Positions 1 to 5,980 of a DNA stretch of 10,551 nt are shown here, piece after piece. The position numbers were made by a program, and so were the translations under genes. Numbering within the stretch: position 1 is the stretch's first letter; every line of letters begins with the position of its first letter. A model generated the notes under the pieces. The model searched no databases, was not told the origin of the DNA, and was given only the letters and a program-made list of their open reading frames with translations. Origin of the DNA: an uncultured Clostridia bacterium. GTDB lineage: Bacteria > Bacillota > Clostridia > Oscillospirales > Oscillospiraceae. Location of the stretch: contig CAMBID010000008.1 of assembly GCA_945867445.1 (NCBI GenBank), positions 1 to 10,551 of the forward strand, given 5' to 3'.

Positions 1-231
1 CTCGGGCGCCAACTCGCCCAGCGACACCAGATCGATGGCGGGACGGCGCAGCAGGATGGCGCCCCGGATCTTCACGTTGCTGAGCTCTTCCGCCCGGGCG
101 GCCAGGGCCTTGTCCAGCACGTCCGGCGTGCCGGTGCTCCAGCCGTAATCCACCCAGTCCCCGGAACGGATGACCTTGACGGCCTCCTCCGGCGTGGTCA
201 GCTTCTGACGGTACATTTCCTGAAAATTCAT
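1..231 (-). CDS. Butyryl-CoA:acetate / 4-hydroxybutyrate CoA-transferase family, N-terminal part (runs off window)
   Basis: Only the first 77 codons are present; the gene continues past base 1. The ATG at 229-231 is preceded by GGGGAG with 7-nt spacing. The N-terminus (MNFQEMYRQKLTTPEEA, then SGDWVDYGW at about residues 23-31, LDKALAARAEEL and KIRGAILLR) resembles the start of the acetyl-CoA hydrolase/transferase family, in particular butyryl-CoA:acetate CoA-transferase and 4-hydroxybutyrate CoA-transferase. In gut Clostridia such enzymes move CoA from butyryl-CoA to acetate, the last step of butyrate formation, in the cytoplasm. The catalytic glutamate lies in the missing part, so the substrate cannot be decided here. 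It is separated from the gene upstream by 127 bp holding a terminator and a likely promoter, so it is probably its own transcription unit. Family call fairly sure; substrate call is inference. Confidence 0.8.
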   Translation of the reverse strand, partial: MNFQEMYRQKLTTPEEAVKVIRSGDWVDYGWSTGTPDVLDKALAARAEELSNVKIRGAILLRRPAIDLVSLGELAPE

Positions 232-260
232 GTCTGTACTCCCCTTTTGCATGATGTCTG

Positions 261-293
261 ATTTTTAAAACGATGTCTATTCTCTCTCGTCAA
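261..293 (-). promoter_or_regulatory. Likely promoter of the CoA-transferase gene
   Basis: On the minus strand TTGACG (293-288) is followed after 18 bases by TTTAAA (269-264), in an AT-rich stretch about 30 bp before the CoA-transferase start. The -35 element matches the sigma-A consensus at five of six positions and the -10 at four of six. Its first T residues are also the T-tract of the terminator of the preceding operon. Prediction by eye only. Confidence 0.45.
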
Positions 294-334
294 AAAGCGA
301 GGCAGACAACATGATGGATGATGTCTGCCTCGCT
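292..334 (-). terminator. Intrinsic terminator after the IspH-S1 gene
   Basis: A perfect 13-bp inverted repeat (arms 296-308 and 322-334, sequence AGCGAGGCAGACA and its complement) encloses a 13-nt loop. Read on the minus strand, the last arm ends in a run of five T (296-292). It starts 24 bp after the IspH-S1 stop codon and closes the left-hand operon. Confidence 0.88.
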
Positions 335-358
335 GAGCTTACCTCTTAAGCGGCGGGA

Positions 359-2305
359 TTACTCCTCGTCCTCGTCGGCGGGCTTCTCCTCCAGGACGGC
401 GCGGATGGAGAGGGAAATCTTTTTCTTCTCCTCGTCCACGGCGATGATCTTTGCGTTGACGACCTGACCCTCGGAGAGGACGTCCTCAGGCTTCTCCACG
501 CGGTGGTCGGCGATCTGGGAGATGTGGATGAGACCGTCCACACCGGGAACGACCTCGGCAAAGGCACCGAAGCTCATAAGCTTGACGATCTTGACGGAAG
601 CCACGTCGCCCACCTGGTACTTGTCCAGGAAGGTCTGCCAGGGATCCACGGAGTTATCCTTGCAGCCCAGGGAGATCTTCCGCTTCTCGGGATCGTAGGA
701 GATGACGTACACATCCAGGGTGTCTCCCACCTTGCAGACCTCGGCGGGGTTCTTGATGCGGCTCCAGCTCAGCTCGGAGATATGTACCATACCGTCCACG
801 CCCCCGATATCCACGAAGACGCCGTAGGAAGTCATAGACTTCACGACGCCGGTGTAGCGCTTGCCGACCTCAATGTTGGCCCAGATCTCAGCCTGCTTGG
901 CGGCCCGCTCCTCGGCCTGGACGGCGCGGATGGAGCCCACGACGCGGCGGCGGGCACGGTTGACCTCGGTGATGCGGAGGCTGACCTTCTGCTTGATGAG
1001 GCTGGAGAGGTCGGCGCCCCGGGGCAGACCGCTCTGGGAGGCGGGGACAAAGACGCGGACGCCCTTGACGGACACCACGAGACCGCCCTTGTTCTCCTCG
1101 GTGACGGTACCCTCAAGGACCGTCTTCTCCTCGACGGCCTTCTCAATGTTCTCCCAGACCTTCACGGCGTCCAGGCGCTTCTTGGAGAGCTCGGCATAGC
1201 CTTCCACATCGTTGACGCGGACGATATAGGTCTCGATCTCGTCACCCACATGGACGATGTCCTCGGGCTTGGCGGTGGGATCGTCGCTGAGCTCGCTGAG
1301 CTTGATGTAGGCGTACTGCTTGGCGCCCACGTCCACCAACACCTCAGTGGGGTTGATGGCCAAAACCGTACCGGTGACCTTCTCTCCTGTATTTAAAGTT
1401 TTGAAAGACTGATTCAGTAATTCCTCAAAGGACTCCTCTTTGCCTTCCTGGGTCTTGATTACTTCACTCATTGTTGCATATACCTCCTTAATAATGCCAG
1501 CAGGCGTGGATGCGCCAGCCGTAAGTCCCGCAACAGAGCAACCATTGAACCAGTCCGGCAGGAGCTCGTCCGCCGATTCTATCTGGTAGACACGGCGGCA
1601 GTTCCCTCTGCAAATCTCCGTCAAATGTTTGGTGTTGGCGCTTTTACGGTCTCCCACCACCACCATCACGTCCGCCCGGGCGGCGATGGACGCCGCTTCG
1701 GATTGACGCTTATGCGTAGCATTGCATATTGTATCAAAGAATTCTACGTTTGTACACTCTTTTTTTAAGATTTTCAGGGAAGTTTCAAAAATTTCTCGGA
1801 TGCAGGTGGTCTGGGCCGCCGCCGTCAGGGGGAGGTCCCGACGGGAAGGGGCCGCGCGGAGCCAGTTTTCGGCGGCCTCCGGGCCCTCCAGCACCACGGT
1901 GCCGGGGCAGTAGCTGGCGATGGCCATGACCTCGGGGTGATGGGCCTCGCCGATGAGGACGAAGGTCCTCCCATCCTCCCCCGCCTTTGCGGCCAGCTTC
2001 TGGATGCGGGTGACGTTTGGACAGGCGGCGTCCACCGTCCGGACGCCCCGCTGCCGCAGGGACTCCAGCACGTCCTGCCGCTCCCCGTGGGAGCGGATGA
2101 TGACGGTGTCGCCTTCTTTAAGGGAAACCGGGTCCTCGGTCCTTTCGATGCCGGCGGCGCGGAGCTCCTCCACCACGTGGGCATTGTGGATAAGGTCCCC
2201 CAGCATCCAGCAATGGCCGTAGTCCTCCGCCGCCTTCCGGGCCAGGTCCACCGCCCGGTGGACGCCATAGCAGAAGCCAGCGCTCTCTGCCAGGATCACA
2301 TTCAC
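359..2305 (-). CDS. ispH-rpsA: Bifunctional 4-hydroxy-3-methylbut-2-enyl diphosphate reductase (IspH) / 30S ribosomal protein S1
   Basis: One uninterrupted 648-residue frame. Residues 1 to about 280 are IspH (LytB), which reduces HMBPP to IPP and DMAPP in the last step of the MEP isoprenoid pathway with a [4Fe-4S] cluster. The three cluster cysteines are Cys12 (GFCYGV), Cys95 (DAACPNV) and Cys194 (CNATHKRQ). Substrate-pocket residues His40, His73, His123, Glu125, Thr166/Thr167, Ser222, Asn224 and Ser266 are all present, so the enzyme looks intact. After a short linker there are four S1 RNA-binding domains at about 307-377, 394-460, 481-550 and 566-635, then an acidic tail. The S1 half acts in mRNA binding and translation. 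The start is GTG (2303-2305), sharing GTGA with the plsC stop; it fits the usual IspH N-terminus and no earlier start suits. The fusion is known in Clostridia. Met279 (1471) has its own perfect Shine-Dalgarno sequence and may give free S1 (see findings). Confidence 0.97.
   Translation of the reverse strand: MNVILAESAGFCYGVHRAVDLARKAAEDYGHCWMLGDLIHNAHVVEELRAAGIERTEDPVSLKEGDTVIIRSHGERQDVLESLRQRGVRTVDAACPNVTRIQKLAAKAGEDGRTFVLIGEAHHPEVMAIASYCPGTVVLEGPEAAENWLRAAPSRRDLPLTAAAQTTCIREIFETSLKILKKECTNVEFFDTICNATHKRQSEAASIAARADVMVVVGDRKSANTKHLTEICRGNCRRVYQIESADELLPDWFNGCSVAGLTAGASTPAGIIKEVYATMSEVIKTQEGKEESFEELLNQSFKTLNTGEKVTGTVLAINPTEVLVDVGAKQYAYIKLSELSDDPTAKPEDIVHVGDEIETYIVRVNDVEGYAELSKKRLDAVKVWENIEKAVEEKTVLEGTVTEENKGGLVVSVKGVRVFVPASQSGLPRGADLSSLIKQKVSLRITEVNRARRRVVGSIRAVQAEERAAKQAEIWANIEVGKRYTGVVKSMTSYGVFVDIGGVDGMVHISELSWSRIKNPAEVCKVGDTLDVYVISYDPEKRKISLGCKDNSVDPWQTFLDKYQVGDVASVKIVKLMSFGAFAEVVPGVDGLIHISQIADHRVEKPEDVLSEGQVVNAKIIAVDEEKKKISLSIRAVLEEKPADEDEE
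1469..1489 (-). promoter_or_regulatory. Possible internal ribosome binding site and start for free S1
   Basis: Inside the fusion gene the minus strand reads AAGGAGG (1489-1483), 11 nt, then ATG (1471-1469), which is in frame as Met279. The position is exactly the IspH/S1 junction, and the product would be a 370-residue four-domain S1, about the size of stand-alone Firmicute S1-like proteins. The caveat is that AAGGAGG here also encodes Lys-Glu of the conserved IspH end (IIKEV), so the match could be chance. The spacing is slightly long. Confidence 0.45.
1728..1756 (-). promoter_or_regulatory. Possible internal promoter for the S1 part
   Basis: On the minus strand TGTACA (1756-1751), a 17-base spacer and TACAAT (1733-1728) form a sigma-A-like pair, with four of six matches at -35 and five of six at -10. 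It lies in an 80-bp AT-rich island inside the IspH coding region, about 250 bp before the internal S1 start. This is a sequence match only; no transcript evidence. Confidence 0.35.
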
Positions 2306-2922
2306 AGCGGCTTCCCCCCTACCTGCTGTCCGCCCAGGGCGTAGGCCTCCTTCAGGATATCGTCCGCAATCTTCTGCATCTCCTCCGACGTGCCCCGGCG
2401 GCCGGTGTAGACCGGGGTGTAGGGCTTTCCGAAGATGATGCGGTGCTTCTGGAAGGGCTTCTTGGGCCCGTCGGCGAAGACGGGGACCAGCGTTGCCCCG
2501 CTGCGGACACCGATGACGGCGATGCCGGAGTGGGCGTGGGGCGGCAGGCCGTCCACATAGCCCACGCCATCCCGGATGGTGGTGCCCTCCGGGAAGATGA
2601 GAAGATTCTGGCCTTCCTTGATGACCTGCATGGCGGTCTTCACGGACTGGATATCCGCCGTGCCTCTCGTCACCGGGAAGGCGCCCAGCTTGCGAATGAG
2701 CCAGGCCAGGGCCTTGTTATGGAAGAGGGCCTCCTTGGCCATAATGCGCAGATGGTAGTTGTGGGGCAGGCACACGCCGATGAGCACCGGGTCCCAGTTG
2801 CTGGCATGGTTGGGACAGAGCAGCGCCCCGTGCCGGGGGAGGTTCTCCAGTCCCTCCGGCTGCAGGCGGAAGATCCACTTGATGAGCCGGCCCAGGGTCC
2901 AGTACAGGATCTCAAAAAACAT
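2302..2922 (-). CDS. plsC: 1-acyl-sn-glycerol-3-phosphate acyltransferase (PlsC family)
   Basis: A 206-residue lysophospholipid acyltransferase. It should acylate lysophosphatidic acid at the sn-2 position to give phosphatidic acid, the precursor of membrane phospholipids, at the inner face of the membrane. The catalytic block NHASNWD (residues 38-44) has the family His-x4-Asp, GAFPVTRG (80-87) is the second block with its arginine, and FPEGT (110-114) binds the glycerol phosphate. The N-terminus (about residues 2-20) is hydrophobic/amphipathic and could anchor the protein. The ATG (2920-2922) has AAGGAG 5 nt upstream. The start overlaps the end of cmk by 11 nt and the stop overlaps the IspH-S1 GTG by 4 nt, so translation is probably coupled. 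A cmk-plsC-ispH/rpsA order is common in Clostridia. The exact acyl donor and acceptor are not shown by the sequence. Confidence 0.93.
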   Translation of the reverse strand: MFFEILYWTLGRLIKWIFRLQPEGLENLPRHGALLCPNHASNWDPVLIGVCLPHNYHLRIMAKEALFHNKALAWLIRKLGAFPVTRGTADIQSVKTAMQVIKEGQNLLIFPEGTTIRDGVGYVDGLPPHAHSGIAVIGVRSGATLVPVFADGPKKPFQKHRIIFGKPYTPVYTGRRGTSEEMQKIADDILKEAYALGGQQVGGKPL

Positions 2923-3595
2923 CCTGGCTCCTTTCCCGGATCAGCTCCTCCACCGCCCGGAGAGCCCCGTCGAAGTCGAGATGGGTAGTGTCCAGCAGAA
3001 CGGCGTCCTCCGCCTGGCGGAGGGGGGCGGCGGCACGGTGGGTGTCGTTGTAGTCCCGCTGCCGGATGTCCGCCAGCACCTTTTCATAGGGCTCCGGCGT
3101 GCCCCGGAGCTCCAGCTCCCGGCAGCGGCGGCGGGCCCGCTCCTCCGCCTCCGCGGTGAGGAAGATCTTGACGTCCGCGTCCGGCAGGACCACGGTGCCG
3201 ATGTCCCGGCCATCCATGATAACGCTGTGGCGGCGGGCCAGGTCCTGCTGCATCTCCAGAAGGTAGGAGCGGACCTCCGCGTGGGCGGAGACGTCGGAGG
3301 CGTAGGCCGAGACCTCCGGGAAGCGGATCTCCGCCGTCACGTCCTGGCCGTTGAGGATCATATGCTGGAGACCGTCCTCCTCATAGCGGAGCTCCACCCG
3401 GATGCCGGGGAGGAGCGGCAGCACCCGGTCCTTGTCCCTGGGGTCCACGCCGTGGCGAAGGAGGTAGTAGCCGATGCTGCGGTAGATAGCCCCGGTGTCC
3501 ACATAGAGGAGCCCCAGGTCACGGGCGGCGGCCCGGGCAATGGTGCTCTTCCCGGCGCCGGAAGGGCCGTCGATGGCGACATTGATCTGCTTCAT
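2912..3595 (-). CDS. cmk: (d)CMP kinase (cytidylate kinase)
   Basis: A 227-residue cytoplasmic nucleoside monophosphate kinase that phosphorylates CMP and dCMP with ATP, feeding CTP/dCTP synthesis and recycling CMP from phospholipid synthesis and RNA decay. The P-loop is GPSGAGKS (residues 10-17). DTGAIYRSI (33-41) is the CMP-binding part, a cytidylate-kinase insert with LNGQDVT follows at 81-87, and DGRDIGTVVLPDA (128-140) is the family signature, followed by an arginine-rich lid (RARRR). Length is normal for bacterial Cmk. The ATG (3593-3595) overlaps the TGA of the flavoprotein gene upstream as ATGA and has AAGGA about 6 nt before it. The end overlaps plsC by 11 nt. The product CMP links it functionally to the phospholipid gene next door, which may explain the conserved pairing. 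Confidence 0.97.
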   Translation of the reverse strand: MKQINVAIDGPSGAGKSTIARAAARDLGLLYVDTGAIYRSIGYYLLRHGVDPRDKDRVLPLLPGIRVELRYEEDGLQHMILNGQDVTAEIRFPEVSAYASDVSAHAEVRSYLLEMQQDLARRHSVIMDGRDIGTVVLPDADVKIFLTAEAEERARRRCRELELRGTPEPYEKVLADIRQRDYNDTHRAAAPLRQAEDAVLLDTTHLDFDGALRAVEELIRERSQDVF

Positions 3596-4848
3596 TGCGT
3601 TTCCTTCCCTTCTTGCTGTGCTGCGGCCGCCCCGGCCGCCCGGCCGGTGGCCCAGGCGATCTGCAGGTTGAAGCCGCCGGTATAGGCGTCCGCGTCCAGG
3701 AGCTCGCCGGCGAAGTAGAGGCCGCGTACCAGCCTGGACTCCATGGTCCTGGGGTCCACCTCCCCCACCTTGACGCCGCCGGTGGTGACGATGGCCTCCG
3801 CCGCCGGGCGCTTGCCAGTGATCTCCACCGGGAAGGCCTTGAGAACAGCCAGCAGCGCCTGGCGCTGCTCCCGGGTGATGTCGTGGACCTTCTCCTGAGG
3901 CGGGATACCGGAGAGCTCGATGACCACGGGGATGAGCTTCTGGGGCAGGAGGTCATCCAGTGCGTTGCGGAAGTCGTGATTCTGATACTTCCGGAAGTCC
4001 GAGAGGAGGCGCTTGTCCAGCTGAGCTTGGTCCAGGGCGGGCTTCAGGTCGATCTCAAAGCGGTAGTCCTTCCTTCCGAAGTGCCGCATGTGGGCGGAGG
4101 CGGAGAGGACCAGGGGGCCGCTGACGCCGAAATGGGTGAAGAGCAGCTCGCCGAAGTCCTGATAGAGTTTCTTCTTCCCCTCATAGACCGTAAGGCCCAC
4201 GTTCCGGAGACTGAGCCCCTGGAGCCGGGTACAGGGGATACCCGGGGCGATGACGCCCTCCAGCGGCACGAGAGACCCGTCCAGCTCCGTCACCGTGTGG
4301 CCCAGGGACGCCGCCAGGCGGTGGCCGTCCCCGGTGGAGCCGGTGGCAGGATAGCTGACGCCGCCGGTGGCCAGGATGACCGCATCCGCGGGATAGGCCT
4401 CCCCTTCCCCCCGGACGGCGCGGACCGCGCCGTCCTTCATTTCAATGTCCAGTGCCCGGTCGTGGGCCCAGCGGACATGAAGGGCTTTCAGCCGCTGCTC
4501 CAGGGCGGCACTGATGTCAAAGGCCCGATCAGACACCGGGAAGACCCGGTTTCCCCGCTCCACCTTCAGGGGGACGCCGAGGTGCTCGAAGAAGGCCACG
4601 GTGTCCCGGCTTCCCCAGCGGGTAAATGCGCTGTAAAGGAATTTTCCGTTGCGGGGGATATTGGCAAGAAGGCCCTCGAGAGGCGCGTCATTCGTGACGT
4701 TGCAGCGGCCCTTTCCGGTAATGTTCAGCTTCTTCCCCAGGCGCTCGTTGGGCTCCAGCAGCGTGACGCTGGCGCCGCCCTCCGCTGCCGTGATGGCGGC
4801 CATCATACCGGCAGGCCCCCCGCCGATGACTGCCACCCGCTTACTCAT
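3592..4848 (-). CDS. HI0933/YhiN-family FAD-dependent flavoprotein (aminoacetone oxidase-like)
   Basis: A 418-residue protein of the HI0933 (BaiN/YhiN-like) flavoprotein family. The N-terminal dinucleotide-binding motif is GGGPAG (residues 9-14), with Glu32 at the end of the second strand to bind the FAD ribose. The family signature KLNITGKGRCNVTN follows at 40-53, ILATGGVSYPATGSTGDG lies in the middle, and the C-terminus carries the second flavin-binding stretch GLYFAGELLDADAYTGGFN. Members are annotated as NAD(P)/FAD oxidoreductases or aminoacetone oxidase-like; the true substrate of most is unknown. I chose ATG 4846-4848 because the FAD motif begins right after it. A longer reading to 4956 would add 36 unrelated residues coming from the rpiR frame. 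The start overlaps the rpiR stop by 8 nt; the stop overlaps cmk by 4 nt. Family sure, reaction not. Confidence 0.9.
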   Translation of the reverse strand: MSKRVAVIGGGPAGMMAAITAAEGGASVTLLEPNERLGKKLNITGKGRCNVTNDAPLEGLLANIPRNGKFLYSAFTRWGSRDTVAFFEHLGVPLKVERGNRVFPVSDRAFDISAALEQRLKALHVRWAHDRALDIEMKDGAVRAVRGEGEAYPADAVILATGGVSYPATGSTGDGHRLAASLGHTVTELDGSLVPLEGVIAPGIPCTRLQGLSLRNVGLTVYEGKKKLYQDFGELLFTHFGVSGPLVLSASAHMRHFGRKDYRFEIDLKPALDQAQLDKRLLSDFRKYQNHDFRNALDDLLPQKLIPVVIELSGIPPQEKVHDITREQRQALLAVLKAFPVEITGKRPAAEAIVTTGGVKVGEVDPRTMESRLVRGLYFAGELLDADAYTGGFNLQIAWATGRAAGAAAAQQEGKETQ

Positions 4849-5707
4849 CGTCGCCCTTTCCGAAGACACCGTACTCGCCCCAGATGTCCTCCAGACGGGC
4901 GAAGGTGGCGGCCACATCCTTTCCCATCCGCTGGCCGATGGCCACGAGAAGCGCATTGACCATGCTGAGAGGGGCAGTGATGGAATCCACGAAGGAGATC
5001 AGCTCCCCGGCGGCCAGCAGCGTGTTGTCCGCCAGCTGGTAGAGGGGGGAGACCTTGCTGTCCGTGAGGCCCAGGATGGCAGCCCCCCGGTCCCGGGCAA
5101 ACTTCACCACGTTCATGGTGACCTGGGAGTACCGGGGGAAGGACATCACCACCAGCACGTCCCCCTCCCCGATACGGAAGAGCTGCTCGAAGATCTCGCC
5201 GGCGGCATTGCTCTGCACGAGAGTCACGTTCTCTAAAATGAGGTGGAGGTAGAAGTTCAGGTACTCCGCGATGAAGTGGGAGGAGCGGAGGCCCAGGATA
5301 TAGATGTGGCGCGCGCCGATGATCTGCTCCACTGCGGCGTGGAAGGCGGCGCGGTCCGTCTCCTCCGCCATGGCGCGGAGACGGTCGCTCTCCCGCTGGA
5401 GAACGGTGTCCAGCACATCCTGCCCCAGCAGCAGGTCGTCCGCTGCCCGGATGCGCTGGGTGGAGGTGAGGCGGCCCCGGATCATCTCCTGCAGGGCCCG
5501 CTGCATGCTGGGATAGCCGTCGTAGCCCAGCTCGGCGGCGAAACGGACCACCGTGGACTCGCTGACGCCCACCTCCTGCCCCAGCTTGCTGGCGGTCAGG
5601 AAGGCGGCCCGGTCAAAATTCTCCAGGATAAACGCTGCGATCCTCTTCTGCCCCTTGGAAAAGCTGCCGAGATCGTGCTGGATGGTATGCAGAATGTTCT
5701 TCGTCAC
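4841..5707 (-). CDS. MurR/RpiR-family transcriptional regulator (HTH + SIS domain)
   Basis: A 288-residue regulator. Residues 1-77 form the RpiR-type helix-turn-helix domain, with the recognition region VSESTVVRFAAELGYDGYP at 48-66. Residues about 132-260 form a SIS sugar-isomerase-like domain (HIYILGLRSSHFIAEYL, then SFPRYSQVTMNVVKFA and ILGLTDSKVSPL), which in this family senses a phosphosugar and controls DNA binding. The start is GTG (5705-5707) with GGAGG 9 nt upstream; an in-frame TGA just before it rules out a longer protein, and an ATG nearby is out of frame. It is the first gene of a five-gene operon and overlaps the flavoprotein gene by 8 nt. No sugar gene is near, so the ligand and targets cannot be named; autoregulation of this operon is a reasonable guess. 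Confidence 0.92.
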   Translation of the reverse strand: MTKNILHTIQHDLGSFSKGQKRIAAFILENFDRAAFLTASKLGQEVGVSESTVVRFAAELGYDGYPSMQRALQEMIRGRLTSTQRIRAADDLLLGQDVLDTVLQRESDRLRAMAEETDRAAFHAAVEQIIGARHIYILGLRSSHFIAEYLNFYLHLILENVTLVQSNAAGEIFEQLFRIGEGDVLVVMSFPRYSQVTMNVVKFARDRGAAILGLTDSKVSPLYQLADNTLLAAGELISFVDSITAPLSMVNALLVAIGQRMGKDVAATFARLEDIWGEYGVFGKGDDE

Positions 5708-5738
5708 GCTTCATCGCCTCCGGGGGATCGCCCCAAAT

Positions 5739-5769
5739 TCCCGGCGGGTGCCGGGGGATGCCGCCGGGA
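5739..5769 (-). repeat. Inverted repeat (hairpin) in the rpiR leader
   Basis: TCCCGGCGG (5739-5747) and its exact complement CCGCCGGGA (5761-5769) flank a 13-nt spacer. It lies in the roughly 90-nt leader between the predicted promoter and the rpiR GTG. Only three T follow it on the minus strand, so it is a poor terminator; it could be an attenuator-like hairpin or a regulator site. Function unknown. Confidence 0.55.
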
Positions 5770-5804
5770 GAAAGACACGGCGGCGCAGTTTCCATCAGGA
5801 TATC

Positions 5805-5833
5805 ATCTTAGCATTTTCCCTTCCCGGTTTCAA
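5805..5833 (-). promoter_or_regulatory. Sigma-A-type promoter of the rpiR-yhiN-cmk-plsC-ispH/rpsA operon
   Basis: On the minus strand TTGAAA (5833-5828), a 17-base spacer and TAAGAT (5810-5805) form a good promoter with an extended -10 (TG one base before it). The start site would fall near 5798, giving a leader of about 90 nt before the rpiR GTG. It is the best promoter match in the window and sits where the operon needs one. Confidence 0.65.
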
Positions 5834-5891
5834 TGGCTTTCTGCCGGAAATTCTCTCCTTTTCCCAGCGGCGGATTGATGCTTGGAATTGG

Positions 5892-5918
5892 ACAGGCTGG
5901 ATCGGCTGATCTGCCTGT
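5892..5918. repeat. Small inverted repeat in the intergenic region
   Basis: ACAGGC (5892-5897) pairs with GCCTGT (5913-5918), and inside it GATC (5900-5903) pairs with GATC (5908-5911) around a GGCT loop. There is no T-tract on either side, so it is not a terminator. Function unknown; it could belong to a small RNA or a binding site. Confidence 0.4.
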
Positions 5919-5950
5919 GAACCGCTGGCCTAGCCAGGGGTTTCCTTTAT

Positions 5951-5980
5951 ACAAAAGAGAGCGCGGGGTCTCCCCCGCGC
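5951..5980 (-). terminator. Intrinsic terminator after rluB
   Basis: A perfect 8-bp all-GC stem (GCGCGGGG, 5961-5968, with CCCCGCGC, 5973-5980) around a 4-nt loop is followed on the minus strand by TCTCTTTTGT. It lies 10 bp after the rluB stop codon and ends the right-hand gene block. Confidence 0.88.

Noticed and set aside
503..1396. Plus-strand open frame of 297 codons inside the S1 part
   Set aside because: Antisense to four clear S1 domains; its Asp/Gly/Leu/His-rich text mirrors the regular codon use of S1.
4849..4956. Longer N-terminus of the flavoprotein gene
   Set aside because: The 36 extra residues read the rpiR tail in another frame, while the FAD-binding motif starts right after the ATG at 4848.
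3595..4959. Plus-strand open frame of 454 codons
   Set aside because: It lies exactly opposite the flavoprotein gene in a GC-rich region, where antisense frames stay open by composition. Its translation has no recognisable domain and is low in complexity.
5739..5769. Leader hairpin as an intrinsic terminator
   Set aside because: Only three T follow the stem, and it would lie between a promoter and its gene; kept only as an inverted repeat of unknown role.
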